A stretch of 64,000 nt of DNA from Atherinomorus stipes (GCA_023101725.1 JALJCO010012637.1:124001-188000); one strand, 5' to 3'. Shown: positions 25,131 through 38,620, numbered from the stretch's first letter. Made by a program: numbers and translations. The notes: generated from the sequence alone by a model not told the origin.

Positions 25131-27416
25131 CAACAAATACGACTGCTAGACGTGTTACAAAATGAAGAGCTCTCCCAAACTCAAACATGAGAACGCGCTC
25201 TTTTTTCATTAAACAATTCCCTTCATACAGTTTTGAAGATGCCAAAAAGTTATTTATTCATTGAATATAAAATGGATGTTCTGTCCTCTTTGATGTTCGT
25301 GTGCTTCTTCACTTCCATCTCATATGTCATCTGTTTGCTTTTTTCATGATTTGCGGGTTTTATTTCTGGAATTGCTTCAGTTTTTTATTAGATTTCAGTT
25401 TCTAATTTACTCCCCAAGTTGATGTGTAATTTTTGTGTCAAAATTCCTTGTTCTGGTTTGATTTATATTCCAGTAAGTGTAGCCTGTGTAACGCTGCGAT
25501 TTAAGGACAATATGGGAACTAAACTAGAGACACAGATGTGATCTTTGGACTAGCGTTACATAAGTCCTGCACTCTCTTATTCTAGTTAATTCCTGTATTT
25601 ATCATCCCCTTGTGGATTTGGCTAACTTTACTTCCTATTGCAGCTGCTTTTTGTTTCCTGATTACCACATTTGCTCCTCGTCTGTAATTAACCCCCTCTG
25701 CATCATACTCCTTTTGCTCTTCTGTCATTTCTTGTCACATTTTCTTCTGTTGTTTTATCCAGCGAGCCTTTCTGCATTGAAGATATTTTTGTCCCCTCAG
25801 CCCGACTACTGATCAGCGAGCCTGCATTTGAGTTCTCTCCTCATTGTTCCATGATGCACTTTAATTCCAGATGAAAAACTGGAGAAACCAATGAGCAAAA
25901 ATCTTAAATAAACCATTAATTTTCTGCAATGGTTCCCATTGAGGGTCATGGGGAGCTGGAGCCCGTTGTAGCAGATTCTAGACCCTCAATTAAAACCTTT
26001 TTTCCTTAACCTTGCTAGCAACAACTAATCATTTGGGCTTGTCCTACTTATGAGAGTCTTTTTTTTTTTAACCTTCGTCTCCCCAATAACCAAATCAGGC
26101 CAGCCAATTTTGTTCATGCTGCTTAAAACACAGAGGAAATGAACAATGACTACCTTTTTAATAATTACACATAATAACTGGCATTACCTATGACTTCATC
26201 TAATGAGCATTTAATGAAAAACAGCAGAGCATGTATATATAACTAATCTGTAACCAGAGGAATGAGGATCTCCAACTTTTCATTGCTGCTCTTTTCCTCA
26301 TTTTTATGTGAGTCCTTCAGGCTCCAATGAAAATAGTTTACCCCCACCGGACACTTTATTAATGACTTGGTGCTGGTGTTTAAGGTAGATTGGAGGTCAT
26401 TGTCATTAGCCTGGTGAGGAATTTTCATTGCGAACTGGATGTATGCTTGATATTTGCCAAGTTGGCTCGCTTGCATGAATTCCTGCAGAGTGTCATCAAC
26501 CGAGGGGGGTGGATTGGATTCGGCTGCATGTTGTGGATTTATGTCTTGTAAACACAACAGGGATGCTGTGGCACCAAAGAGGCTTCGGGTCTCTGTCCCG
26601 GCTGCCTACTTTAACACAGCAAGGTGATGTTAGAAGGGAAAGATTTCTCAGTTACATTTAAGTTATGTGTATCAGGTTCAGGTCCAGTTTACTTTGTGAC
26701 ATCAGTATAAATAGATGGACATGGTGGCTGTCACCGTGCAAGTGCAGCTCTTGAGGATATTATGAGCTGCCACTCGACTCCTCCACAGCTTAAATAATGT
26801 GAAAGCAGATGCATCCAGCTTCTTCCTGGATGATTTAGCCTTGCAACTGGCATCAAACTTGGTGTGCATACATCATATGTACAAACTTGTACATCACTTC
26901 TTAAACTTAATGTGCTTATCTTGCAATTCTAACAGCTTCAGCAGAGTCCCTCGACTGTTCCTGAAATTACTAGAATTCTGAAAGCCTCACTTTAAAGCTA
27001 GGGTTGAAACAGCTGACAAACCACGCTTCTAAAAGCTTTAATTCACTCACCTCCAACTCCTTCTGAGGTGGAAAAGGTCCACACTGCAAACGTCAACACC
27101 TTCAAGACTTAATCCTTATCTGTTGTTTTGTTTTGTTTTGTTTGGCGCAGCAGCAGTTAGCAGTCCATTAGCTATATTTGTTTACAGTGAGTGGCACACA
27201 AAGTGGGTCACGTGGGGGCCAGGTGGGGGCAGTTAGGGACATACGTTGCGAATGACCAATTCCTGCCTTTCGGTGCTTATGGCAGGGGTTGGTCAGAGTT
27301 TTTACAGACCTGCAGCTCTCACAGAGGTCTGACTTTTTTCCTTCCTTTTTATGAATACATGATGTATTGATACTGTCAGGATGGAAGGACCATTTCACCC
27401 AGTATAACAAAAAGTA
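25131..27416. other. Gene-free stretch with one short common repeat
   Basis: At about 25915-25985 the sequence TTTTCTGCAATGG...GGGTCATGGGGAGCTGGAGC matches a ubiquitous short teleost repeat. A (GTTTT)n run lies at about 27122-27142. No gene is supported. Confidence 0.45.
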
Positions 27417-28048
27417 GCTGGGTTTACATGGACTCAAATATACCGATTGCTTTCAGCTTAAAAGCTCTTTCGGAATGAAAATGTTCCATGGAAACAGCTC
27501 TTTCAGAGTGAAAGGTGCTGAACCGAATGAATTTTCATTCGGTTTTACGGGGGTAGAATATTCCTTTCCCCAAACCGAACGGGGTGTCATGTAAACGCTG
27601 AATCGGAAACTTGTGAGGTTGCACTCTTACAGCGCATGCTTCGACAAGACGTCAACGTGCAACGGGTGACGTTTTCTCACTTTGACAGATGGCTGTGAAC
27701 AACGTAATTCCTTGGACAGCAACAGAAAGTTTGTTTTTAATTCAAATTCTGTCTCTATGCCTTTTTCTCTTTCTGCAGCAGGAGCGCCTGAGGATCAGCT
27801 GCTGGATTAAGTCCTGCAGAAACCACAACAACCGTGATGATCAGTTTGTAGACCTTCATCTTTAAAAAAATAACTTGATTTACATTATTCTGCGCATGTC
27901 AGACAGGATTATTCTGAATAAATGTTGGCGCATGTACACGCCAGATCCGAATGAATTAGTTCCCATGTAAACAGATGCCCTAAAATCCTCAATCAGAATG
28001 ATTTCATTCCGAAAGGGAAAAAGTCTTCATGTAAACATGCCCAGTAGT
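27417..28048. mobile_element. MITE with terminal GTTTACATG repeats
   Basis: The left end CTGGGTTTACATGGAC is matched by the inverted right end CATGTAAACATGCCCAG. Inner parts also correspond: GCTCTTTCGGAATGAAAA against TTTCATTCCGAAAGGG. There is no transposase. The class is uncertain. Confidence 0.65.
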
Positions 28049-28265
28049 GTTTCTGAGCAGGATTACCAACTCTGGCTTTAAATAAGAATTAGATTTTGAC
28101 TTACCATTGCTTGCATATTTAAAACCAGTTGAACAAAATATATAAAAATTTATTAAAGTGCTGCGATGAAGACTAAGCATTGGAAGAAAAAGACGTCATG
28201 TTGGCATGAAGAGGAAGAAAACCCATCTTATTCCTCAATCTCCCAAGATCAGCATCCTATAAAAC

Positions 28266-28486
28266 AGGGGTGCCCAAGTCCAGTCCCCGATACCTGCTAT
28301 CCTGCACACTTTGGTTTCATCTCTTCCCCAACACAGCTGAATCAAATCAACGGCTCGTTAGCGGGCCTCTGCAGAGCTGAGTGACGGTGCATGAGGAAAT
28401 TAGCTATTCCATTCAGGTGTGTGGAGACTTGCCCTAAAAATTGCAGCAGAGTACCTCTTGAGGACCGGACTTGGGTACCCCTGCTC
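28266..28486. mobile_element. hAT-like MITE (CAGGGGTGCCCAAGTCC ends)
   Basis: The left end CAGGGGTGCCCAAGTCCAGT is matched by the inverted right end GACCGGACTTGGGTACCCCTG without its first base. The 8-bp flanks agree at only five positions, which fits an old insertion. Confidence 0.75.
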
Positions 28487-31400
28487 TTAGATGACAAAAG
28501 TGGGGAAAAATCAGAAGAGAGAGCTGCATTTTGTCATTGCAGACCAAAAACCCTTCTGCTTTAGCAATACTCGCAGCATGGGGCACCATCTGAGTTCAAA
28601 CCTGCCATTTAAATCAAAGCAGTGTGTAGAAAAGTCCATTATTACAGCTTCCATAGGAAATAAGAGGGTAAGTAGCAGCCAAGTGCTTCTAATAAGATAA
28701 AGATCGTGTAAGGACCAGATGTTCCCTTTTTTTACTTATTATTTTTAATGTCTTCATAGATAAAACCTAGAACTGAAAGCTTTCCTGTGGTTCACTTAAG
28801 CCTATAAAAAGAAATGATCTGCCCTGCAAAACATCAACAGGGATATGAGGTATGTGCTTAACAATCCAAACAGCTTTTTGTTGTTTATTTTCTTCTATGC
28901 CTTCAGAGGCTGACATCACAGAAGTTCAAAGCATGTGTGGGATGAACTCACCAACCTGAGCCCACTCTCCCTCCACACCTGGCTTGTGTTGCCTCTTAGA
29001 TCTGGTGCTCCCTGGATGACAGCCAGAAAGCCCCTTTCTGTGTCCCTGGATGTTTCTGGGACAGGTTTCAACAAAAGTCTCCTTTGTCTCACAGTCGGGC
29101 TCGCCCGGTCCTTTTACCTGTCTGAAGTGACAGAGCAGGTGACGAGGTAAGTACCAGGAGGAAGAGAAAAAGCCAGAGATTAGCTTGAAAGGAAATTGGG
29201 GATCATGTGGTGCACCAGATGCATCGAGGACGTGAGGTGGAAGCATATCACCTCAAATTTCAGTATTTCATCATTGAAAATGTTGATCATCCTAACCTAT
29301 GCACATCATAGGAACACCTAACTGTGTCACCATCCTGTTTTGATTATAATTCGAAGAAAAGATTTACAATCATAGCTGATGTTCCAAAGTCTAGCAGTCA
29401 CAAGTTGATTTATCTGAGTTTCAATCCACACTGTCAACCTGCAGCTATGGATCTGTCTGAATCACAGAGGCTAACATGCCATTTATCACCACACTGACTA
29501 TCTGCTAAACTGGCCTCTTTTTGCTTTTTCCTGCCTTTAAAAACTGCAGCAAGTGAGACAAAGCAACCCAAAGTGTCCAAAATAGTGCAGCTAATATAAC
29601 TGTAGAGTTGGAGGCTAACACTTGGTGATCTAAAGGATGAAATTTAATTCACTTTAGCATCAAGTGTTGCTGCCTTGTCTCAATTCAAACTTATTAAGAT
29701 GCCTTGTCTTTAAAAAAAATGGATAAAATAAATATGCTCAAAAGCAGTATACCTAACTTCTGCATTCATTTTGGTAAAAACTTAAGGGAGAGCTTTAAAA
29801 AAGATGGAAAGATCCATTGACAGTATAAATGTACTGGGTGGACTAAGAAGCCGGGTATGTGCACAAAGTTCTGGTGAGCCGGCACCGTCTATGAGTCTGG
29901 TTTCCAGCTCTGCACAGAACTGCAGTAGGCTGATTACTGTGGCTTGCTCTCTGACCACAGCAGGATTTCCATCCAAAAAGCAGCGCAAATGTTTGAAAGT
30001 GAGTGAAACACGATGTGACGTGCAGACAATTCTGCCTGGTGATCAGATTCTGAGGCATCATCTTGGAGTCGAAGAGCAGGGATGGGGTTGAAAAGCAAGA
30101 CGCCAGAGAAACATTGGGCCAGAACTGCGATGACAAAATCAAGAATAATTGAATTTATGCATAAACTTTGTTAGTTGTTGGGTTTGTTGTGCTGATCTCT
30201 ATTTGGAAACAAACTTTTGGGGCCAAAATGGTCATTTTGTGAACAATCTAATTAAAAACCCCCATTTTTCAGTCAATATTCAAATACACTTTGTGGTTGC
30301 AGATATACTCATTACAAGTTTGCATTTGAGCAAAGCCTTACAAATACAAAAAACAAAACAAGGTTTAAGTTACGTACAGGAGGGAACACACGATGATGTC
30401 CAATGGAACGAGGTAGAATACATAAGCTGGATGTTTTTCATCCCTACAGTGGACATTTTGTTCTACAAATATTGGACATAAGTACATTCCTTCCATTTCT
30501 AGACTATGAACCTCTTTAATCCTTCCAATCAATTGGAAGAAACTTCACCAGGCAAATCATTAAAGAGGTTAAACTGACACAGTCTGACCCCCAATGTTTG
30601 ATCTACTCGTGTCACTGTGTCAGTGGCGTAAAGTATGTCACACTTTGGTGTCGTGCTTGCTTTGCCCACAGTGGAAAAACCAAGCAGACGTGCCAGTTGC
30701 AGCTCACAGCGAAGAGAAAATACCTGCATGTCCTATCTGGTTGCAGAAAATCATTAATGTGACAGAGATAATTACTTAATCTTTTTATTGTAATGACAAA
30801 AAACCTTTTCAGGGGAGACAGCACGTCAATCTCAGGGGGAAAAAACAGCATTCCAGGTTATATAATGTGGGTCAAATGCAGAGAAACCCGAGTGATCCGA
30901 CAGACATGCTTGTTATTATCTGTCATTATCAGCAGGTCTGTGTGTAAAGCTTTTGGGAATCCGATATCTTGACTTTTGGCTTAAGATTTTGATGTGGCAT
31001 CCCCCTTTTTTCCCTTTGCATGGCTTATCATGTTTTAGAGTTGCATAACTGTTTTTTGTGTGTGTGTGTTGAATTGCTGTTGATGCATTTCATTCAAGTA
31101 CATTCTGTGTCACCGAAGGGATGAGAGAGTCTGGCTTTGTTCCTGCTCATCCCTCCAGGCGAAAGGTGTGATTACTGGCAGGGATCCGTTTCTGCTGCAA
31201 CGCCAGAGGTGGTTGTGATGGTGAGGCTTGTCTCAAACAAAGATGTTTTGGAGTGTGTTATAGGAGCGAGGGAGTGAAGGTGTGAGTAATCCAGAGTGAA
31301 TAATGGTCTGAATAACACTGAGGAGGTGGAGGACGACCAGGTGGTTTGCAGAAAGTTTACACGCAACAGACTGGAAGAGAACGTCCGACTCGGGTTGGGC

Positions 31401-31886
31401 CAGAGTTGTGGAGACGGTCGTGACCTCGCTGATGATGAAGATGACAGCCTCCTATCACGCCACAAATGCGTCAAGACATGTTCAGAGAGTTCTCCCTCAG
31501 TTTGCTTCATCAGATCAGGATTAAGCAGCTTTCAGAGCCTTTTTCCAGCTCTAAAGAAACAACCAATTAATAATGGTCATTTAGACATTTTATTACAGGT
31601 GCATTTTTCCGATTATTATATAAAAAATACCAACGATAAGTGACAGCAATACAACAAGCTGAAAACGGGACATCGCTCCATGGTTTGCAGTGTGAAACTG
31701 GACAAGTGAAGGATAAAAGAAGTTTCAGGCCCAAAAGAAGATTGACAGCAGAAGAAGAGTAACTGAAAGTTATGTCCATAAGAAATGGAAAAAAAAAACT
31801 TACACAGGATATGGGAAATGCATCTGAGTCTTCGCTAAAGCCTCATCAGGAATGGTCTCTATGAAAGGATGGCTGTCAGGAAGCTG
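28487..31886. other. Gene-free stretch
   Basis: No supported gene. At 31172-31643 long frames are open on both strands, Ser-rich one way and Asp/Glu-rich the other. This is what GC-richer DNA gives by chance; I see no domain. A short (GT)n run lies at about 31060-31070. Confidence 0.4.
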
Positions 31887-31890
31887 TTAA

Positions 31891-32536
31891 AGGCAGGGTG
31901 GATGAGGTTTTCCAAAAGCATTTTTTACTACATTGCTTACAGTCTTCTTCACACCCCGATTGAAGCCAATTAATTAAATGTTCTGACACAAAAATTAAAA
32001 AGAAATTATCACCATTGGAACAAACAGGACTGGAAAAACCCCATCCAATGAAGTGAATTTCACTGGATGGGGTTGTGAATGACCCATGCTTATTGATTGA
32101 TTATTATGTTCATCAAAGTTGACTGCCATTAGTTGCGCTCCTACCCTCCTCGCACGCGCTTGCATCTCACCGTGAGAATCTCACAGCACAGACGAACCGA
32201 GACGAACATGGCTGCTCTCTGCTCTTAAATATGCCACTGTTTGCTCGTTAAAAGAAAAACTGATGTGGATTAAGTCATGGAGGTGTTGGTGTTTGCAGTG
32301 AGGATGTTTAACGCCGCAGAAGAAGTTTGAGGTGAGATAATTATCACTTTTAGGAAACGTGGTTCCTCTGCTGTTTACTGGGAAGCTAACAAGCTAGCCA
32401 CTCAGCTGTTCTCGGTTATGTTCGCTGACAACTATCGGCGAACGTGTTCCTGTGCTGGAGGAGTGGTTTCGGGGTGTGTATATTTTTTCAAATTTAGTTT
32501 GCTTGAACCGTTTTTCCAGGATCCCCTACCCTGCCT
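31891..32536. mobile_element. TTAA-flanked MITE, family 3 (ends AGGCAGGGTRG)
   Basis: TTAA (31887-31890) is followed by AGGCAGGGTGGATG, and the right end CCCTACCCTGCCT is followed by TTAA (32537-32540). Inside, at 32039-32073, CCCCATCCAATGAAG and its near-complement form a hairpin. The GC-rich part at 32150-32220 has no open transposase. Confidence 0.75.
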
Positions 32537-32827
32537 TTAAGGGAAAGGGGGGACTGAGGTTTGCTAAATGACACAAACTGGAATGAAAATCAGTGGCAAC
32601 AGGTATGATGGAGGGATGAATCCTCCCCAGAACTCAACCTTATTGAAGCAATGTGGGATCATCATAACAGAACTAAACAAAGACGACATCCAAAGATGAG
32701 CATCGGAAAGTCCTTTGAGACTATTTCTCAAGACTAAAGCAGCTTGTCCTAAACTTCATTTATGCTCTGTTGAATATGCAGACGGAGCCTTTTATCGATC
32801 TTCTTCATCCTACGCATGTGTGGTTAA

Positions 32828-33480
32828 AGGATAACTTTCTTGTTTTTTCAACCTGGACCTTATTTCTAGGAGTTTATACGTGCATTTACTCACCAGTAAA
32901 ATTTATGCATCATTTTACTCTTTCAGAAGATATTGCATTGAGTCGCCCTTCGTTGTACGTCCTTATAATGGGAGAGACGGAGCAGCTTCTCTGTAAGACA
33001 TTACCTGCAGCAGAACTCCTTCATTTCACTAATATTTTAAGGAGAATTAACGAACAAATGACTACTAATGTCCTGTGAGTCCAGATTTAGCTTTCCGTTA
33101 GTTATCAGGGTGTTCTACACACTTTTTCAAGGGTGCGCATTCTCGATGCGCGCTTCTGTAGTACAGCTGAGATAAGCAACTCGCTACCCAGACAAAAACA
33201 AAGAAAACACAATTTGCGAAACTCTGAACTCACAGGACAATAGTACTCATTCTTTTGTTCATTCTACTTAAAGCATTAATGAAAAAATGAGTTCTGCTGC
33301 AGATGTCTTATAGAGAGGCTGCCCCGTCTCTCCCATTAAATGAATGTACGCCGAAGGGCGACTCAACGTAATATCTTCGGAGTCTAAGGAGTCAAAGTGA
33401 TGCAGAAATTTAACCGGTGAGTAAATGCACGTATAAATTCCTAGAAATAAGGTCCAGGTTGGGGAAAGAAAAGTTATCCT
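32828..33480. mobile_element. Foldback MITE, family 2 (AGGATAAC), complete copy flanked by TTAA
   Basis: TTAA-AGGATAACTTTC opens the left arm (to about 33090), and GAAAAGTTATCCT-TTAA closes the right arm (from about 33220). The arms are imperfect inverted repeats of about 260 bp around a spacer of about 130 bp, so a transcript or single strand would form a long hairpin. It has no coding capacity; the open frames on it are by-products. Confidence 0.85.
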
Positions 33481-33504
33481 TTAAGTCCAGAGCTTGTGGA
33501 TATG

Positions 33505-33720
33505 TACACTGTAAAAAAAAAAAAAAAAAATCTGTATAATTTACAGTGGAAAAACTGGCAGTTGTGGTCGCCATTTTGTCACTGTAAAATTTACAGTGGG
33601 AATGTAGATTTTGGCATCTTGGCAACAGTTTACAGTACACAACTGTTATTATTGCAAGAAAATACTGTAAATAAATAACAGTTAAAACTGTATTAACTGT
33701 AAAAAATGCTGTTTTTACAA
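33505..33720. mobile_element. ACACTGTAAAAA-type MITE
   Basis: It begins ACACTGTAAAAA plus a poly(A) run and holds several copies of TTTACAGT and ACTGTAAA in both directions, ending near AACTGTAAAAAATGC. This composition is typical of a common fish short element. The right end is not certain. Confidence 0.5.
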
Positions 33721-35113
33721 AAAATAATCATAAAAATTAAGATTTTTGCTCAGCTCTGCATATGTAACCCTGAAGAAAGTCTGGGCTTTCTACAGTATTT
33801 TCTAGACATTTCCCAGTGTTTTGCGTGTCCAAAATCCCACATGTCCCAACCTAATGAGCGATAAGACAAAAAGCTACTGAGAAAAACTCCAATGTACCGT
33901 TTTATAAATTAACTGTTGGGAAATTGCAACATTTAGGCAGAAATGAAGCTGTGGCTGATGCAGAGTCTGCCTAGCACAGACGTCACATTTACTCCTTTCA
34001 ACCACAAACCAACATAACTGATACTTTTTGTTTTTCACACACCCCAGTCACACATCCACTCAGTCATCCAAACTTATGACAGGAGATGCAACCACATATT
34101 TAGACGAGGTCAGTGGGTCATGATCTGGATTCTGTAATCAGTGCTGTGGTTCTTATCCACAGTCCAGCACATGGGAGAGCTATTGATGCCGCCTCTGATA
34201 TTTTGATGAATAAAGCAATAAATGTGATACCTGAAGACGAAACGGTAAACATGGTGTGATGCAGCTGCATGTGACAGATCATTTCCCTTCTTTCCTTCAT
34301 GGTTAAATGAACAAATGGAAAAGCCTGGCTCTTGCTCACCTGCATGCTCTAAGCACAATCACAAAAATGCTCCCATCTTGACCTCTGACCTTTGCAGATG
34401 CAGCTCAGCCTAACCCAGATAAAACCTGTTTACACGGACAGATTTTACGAGCCAGGTGACTTTAGGTTCCTCTGAGTGATTTACCAGCTTGGATATCGGC
34501 TGGTTTTCACCCAGAAAGAAATAATATAGTTTTAAACTGTTTGCCGATACTCTCCTCGTAGACAGCTGCCGAACTGAGTCAATATCTCACCTGACGCATG
34601 AATTCAGTCATTTCCAAGCGACTGAGTTCAGGAAATGCTGACTGAATAAATCACGGATGTCTGCAGGTGCAGTTTCGCTCTGGCATGAGAGGCAGGTTTG
34701 TGGGACAGGCCTCCTTCCAGATCACTGCTTTCACAAGCTGCTGATGGACAGGTGGTATTTTACATCAGCATGTCAGGCATGTGCGCACGGCTTGCTGCAG
34801 TTTTCTCACGCTCCTGGAAATGCTTTCAGTGTACTACAGGTGAAGGTGTAACTGACTTTAGAATGACAGTTTGCATGAGAAACGCATTTCTTTTTTTAAA
34901 TTTGGTTAAGTGTTTAGTTCTGCTCTGTGTCTCAGGCATGTGGCACAGACAGAATTTGCAGCAAGGGAAAGTCGGCTGAGTTCACCAGGATCCAGGTCAT
35001 CAGTGTCAACCAGTGATTCAATACCAGTGCCAGTCAAGTTACATGTGGTTTGTTCTGTTTTTTTTTTTTTTTTTTTCTTTTTCTAAACAAACTATTTCAA
35101 TAGAAAACAAACT

Positions 35114-35114
<1 letters not shown>

Positions 35115-35157
<43 letters not shown>
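35115..35157. repeat. (TAT)n microsatellite
   Basis: About 14 uninterrupted trinucleotide units. Confidence 0.95.
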
Positions 35158-35742
35158 GAAAATCCATCTCCAAAACCACCCAGGAAACTGATTTTGTTTG
35201 GTATTTCGGTTCAAAATTAGGACTTGAAGTTTTTTTATTTGCTTTGAAAGCCATTTATGCATTCTTTTTAATTTTATTTTCCAAAAAACTTAGACCTGTC
35301 ATGATCTGAGTTTTGGTTTCTGTTGGCCCATATTGATATTATCTGATGTTTTTGTTGACTTTGTCTTCAGTTTATGATCCTTTGCTGTTTTGTTTTTTTA
35401 AAAATCTGATATGTGCACACCAATGTGGGTATTTTTAGAAACCAGGATTTTTTCCTTTCCTTGTTGCTAAACAAACAAAAGAAAAAGAATCTGCATCCAC
35501 ATGAAGGTGCGCAGATATGATGTGCATGTATGATCTCCTACAACCGGGTCCAATTCAAATTCAGCAGTATTTGCATTTGGGTTCCGTGTGTGCCCGTGTT
35601 ATGTTACCCTTGTGTGTTTATGAACAAACATGTTAACAAGGTTGGCACCATGACTGTCTTGGCTATGTTTGCTATTACCATGGAAATGTGGCAGCTGACG
35701 GTCCTGTCTATGCCTCCAAGTGATCATGTGCCCTGGCTACAT

Positions 35743-35815
35743 GGTCTTTGGCTGAATGGTTGATGACTCTCATCCGGGAGTCTGGGGATTGAATCTTGCC
35801 CGGGCCCTCCTTTGT
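35743..35815 (+). repeat. tRNA-like segment (SINE head or tRNA pseudogene)
   Basis: It has an A-box-like TGGCTGAATGGTTG, a stem-loop GACTC...GAGTC in the anticodon position, and a degenerate B box (GGGGATTGAATCTTG). The acceptor arms do not pair well, so it is not a working tRNA gene. Confidence 0.4.
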
Positions 35816-36949
35816 CTTGCCACAGAAACAAAAGTGATTTCTGATGTCAAACTAAGAAGAAAGTGATGCACATTTTGATATTGGACACCAAAAATCCTGC
35901 TACACTCTGTGTGCTACTAGAAAAAGTTTTGGTGTTAGTGCCCAAAACCAGGGGCGGACTGGGACAATAATTCAGGCTGGGAATTTGATACCATCCCAGG
36001 CCACCTCCCCCAAATTAACATAAAGCAGTAAGAGTGAATTAGGCTGGGCGCCTACTGATGTAAGACTGTAAAATAATACAACAAAGGCTCCAGGTGTGGC
36101 CACACACAGCTTCTGCAGCACTCGTGCTGCTCACAGCTACTGCTCCCTTCTCCATCTTTGTTAAAAATAAATGAGTAGAATAATCCAAACACCACCCATA
36201 ATTTCCCAGCAACACCTTCACTATAAAAGCCTGCCTGCTTCCCTTCCAGTTCTGGGGGAGACTGATCAATCAATTTAGTTCTCTTGCCGTCGACGGGACA
36301 AAGGTTGACAGAAAGGCTGTCAGTTGGGGAGCAGCAAATCCCAAACTCAGTCTGTGGGTGATATTTCATATAGGCCTCAACGCAAAATGAGCTTTAGCTT
36401 AACTGCGTCTCGTCCTTGGCAGGACCTCCACTTATCTGATCTGGACAACGTAATTCTGCCTGGAAATCTACCATAATGAAGGTAAAATAGTCTGGATGAG
36501 AAAAGACGGTCCCATTCAGACAGTCTGGGGACAAACGGAGGATTAGTTCTGCCTGCTGAGAGGCCTTCAAAGACATTGTCTCCTACAAGCTTAGAGGAGG
36601 ATCTGTGGTCATCAGTGAGCTGGACGCATCGTCTGCTGGGACGCTCGCAGCTTTGATGTTTGAGAGAATCTGACTTTCTGCAAGCCGCACTCACCTCATT
36701 TAGCTTTTATAGGGATGTTAAATAGGAATGAAAAAGGAGGTTGAAGTAGGGGGCGATGATGACAACCAGTTGTCTGACACACATTTAAACCGCTCTCAGA
36801 CTTTTTAACCCAGATGTTTTTATTTAGGCGCTTTTGATTTTTGTATGAGCTGATATGGAAAGTTGGATGTGGGGAACGTAGACAGGAGAAATCTAAAATC
36901 AAGTTCCATGTGTGAAGTTTTTCAGACGGATTTCAAAGAAAGATTTCAA

Positions 36950-37390
36950 AGTTGAATGTATGGGGCATGTGGCCAAACTTCTCCTCGACAAAAATATGTT
37001 TTTATGTGTGAGTGGGTCCAGTGGTCTTAGGTGTAGCTATGACTGTACTATAAGTAACTACTTTTAATGTCTTTTAAGGCATTACTGATCCCAAACAGTG
37101 CTTTAACACCCATTAAACAAAACTGGCACAGCAGTTTTAAGGTTCAGAGGGTTCTCACTTCACACACATTTTGTCCATTCCGGGACACCGTAGTAAAAAT
37201 GGTGGAACAAATATGGCAGCCTCCATATGTGCACCGCCCAGCAAGTAGATATAAATGACTCATTCTAAGAAAATAAACATAACAGCTATTTAAGTGCAGC
37301 GATTACAGATCAATAGAAACACAGTTTTAAATTATATATCACATTTTTCTGCCACTGACCTTAGATTTTTTTTACATACTGTACCTTTAA
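36950..37390. mobile_element. TTAA-type MITE, family 1, copy 3, left-truncated
   Basis: It matches copies 1 and 2 from the TGGCCAAA region onward (GTGAGTGGGTCCAGTGG, GGTGGAACAAATATGGCAGC) and keeps the right end CATACTGTACCT-TTAA. The left roughly 130 bp and the terminal repeat are missing. Confidence 0.75.
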
Positions 37391-37479
37391 GATAATTATG
37401 ATGCATCATCTGCTATGGTGTACAACATGGTTTTATACAAGTCTGTGTTCTGGACTGACGCGCCTGCAGTTCAGATAAA

Positions 37480-37912
37480 TGTGAAATCAGAAGAATGGGA
37501 CAACTTTCCCTTCTTGTTAAAGACTTCAAAATCCTGCTGTTCATTTACAAAGTATTGATCAGTTTACGGTGAAATGCATTCAGGACCTCTTTCCTCAGGT
37601 CATCAGGGTCAAGTCCTTCCGTTCCCAGAGTCATAACTGAACATGGAGGCAGTGTTCAGTTTTTATGCTCCTCACATGTGGAACAAACTCAGAAAACTGC
37701 AGGTGCTGCAAAAGCCTAACTGCTTTAAATAAAGGTTAAAAACTTTCTATTTGCTGCATTTTTATTTCTTCCATTTCATTTTATTTGAGCTTTTTCTGTC
37801 ATTTAATTCCTATTTCAAGTTTCTTTTTAATGTACTTTTATTGCTTCCTTAATGTGAAGCACTTTGAATTGTCTTAATAAAAAAAAAAGTGCAGTATGAA
37901 TAAACTTGCCTT
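37480..37912 (+). mobile_element. LINE 3' end (non-LTR retrotransposon tail)
   Basis: The last part, GTGAAGCACTTTGAATTG and then TGCAGTATGAATAAACTTGC, is the typical 3' terminus of a common fish LINE. Upstream, broken plus-strand frames resemble a reverse transcriptase C-terminus (KVKNFLFAAF-like). It is 5'-truncated with many stops, hence a dead copy. Confidence 0.7.
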
Positions 37913-38336
37913 CTTCGTGGTCCAGCAAGTTTTCCACAGATCTCAGATGTTTACACAGACATGAGGATGCTGCGCAGCAGTAAGCATCACCTTCTCCTAA
38001 CTCTTTTGAGGCATGTTCTAGCAAATATTTTTCATGAAATGGAAAGCTGCATCACTTTAAACCTGTCCTATAGTAAAGGAAACCTTGATTATTTTAGATC
38101 TGCAAATCATTTAAGTGTGATTTTGAGGAGTTTGTGTTGTGTTTTTTGGAGATTTTATTATTTTTCAGCACTCTGAACCTGCCTTTACCCTTAAACTACC
38201 ATTCGGTCTAGGTATGTAAGGCCAATGAAAGTGTTTTTGACTGTTGTTAAAGCAATAATTCTTATCTCAACCTCATTTGTTTACTAAAACACATTGATTT
38301 TCATTTCCCATTGCTTTCTTTTCTTGGTGTGAATGT

Positions 38337-38620
38337 TTAAGGGTTAATATATGCTGCTTCTTTGCAGTCTGCACAGAGGGAGCCAGTGTGAGCAGACGAA
38401 TTGTGGGTGGAGAGCAGAGTCGTGCAGGACTGTGGCACAACAATGTCCCCCTGCTTCACCACCGCTGCTCCACTGTTTAGTCTAACAAGTATACTGTTAT
38501 GTACCACTGAGGAGTGGGAGAGCGGGGAGACTGGGCCTCCAACACACTCTCCATGGGCTTTGTTTTTACTGTGGATTGTGATGGTGCCAACTTGTATGTT
38601 AACCTTTTCCTGCATTTAAA
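38337..38620 (+). pseudogene. Possible decayed serine-protease exon start, doubtful
   Basis: After a plausible acceptor (GCTGCTTCTTTGCAG) the plus strand reads CTEGASVSRRIVGGEQSRAG and a little further, to a stop at about 38479. RIVGGE is the activation site of trypsin-like proteases, and the following spacing (G, then W) resembles the family. The conserved WxVSLH part and everything after it are absent. This may be chance; if real it is a dead exon fragment. Confidence 0.15.

Larger units (their letters stand above)
33721..36949. other. Gene-free stretch
   Basis: Apart from the ATT microsatellite and the tRNA-like segment listed separately, nothing recognisable. A poly(T) run lies at about 35059-35078. 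Confidence 0.45.

Noticed and set aside
26343..26366. CCACCGGACACTTTATTAA, similar to the Tc1 end
   Set aside because: No Tc1 interior and no second end nearby; too short to call an element.
31172..31643. Overlapping frames of over 110 codons on both strands
   Set aside because: Open on both strands without a domain or splice signals, so composition explains them.
32039..32073. Hairpin around CCCCATCCA...TGGATGGGG as a terminator or microRNA precursor
   Set aside because: It lies inside a TTAA-flanked MITE and is short and imperfect; it is better explained as part of that element.
35743..35815. Functional tRNA gene
   Set aside because: Acceptor arms do not pair and the B box is degenerate; kept only as a tRNA-like repeat.
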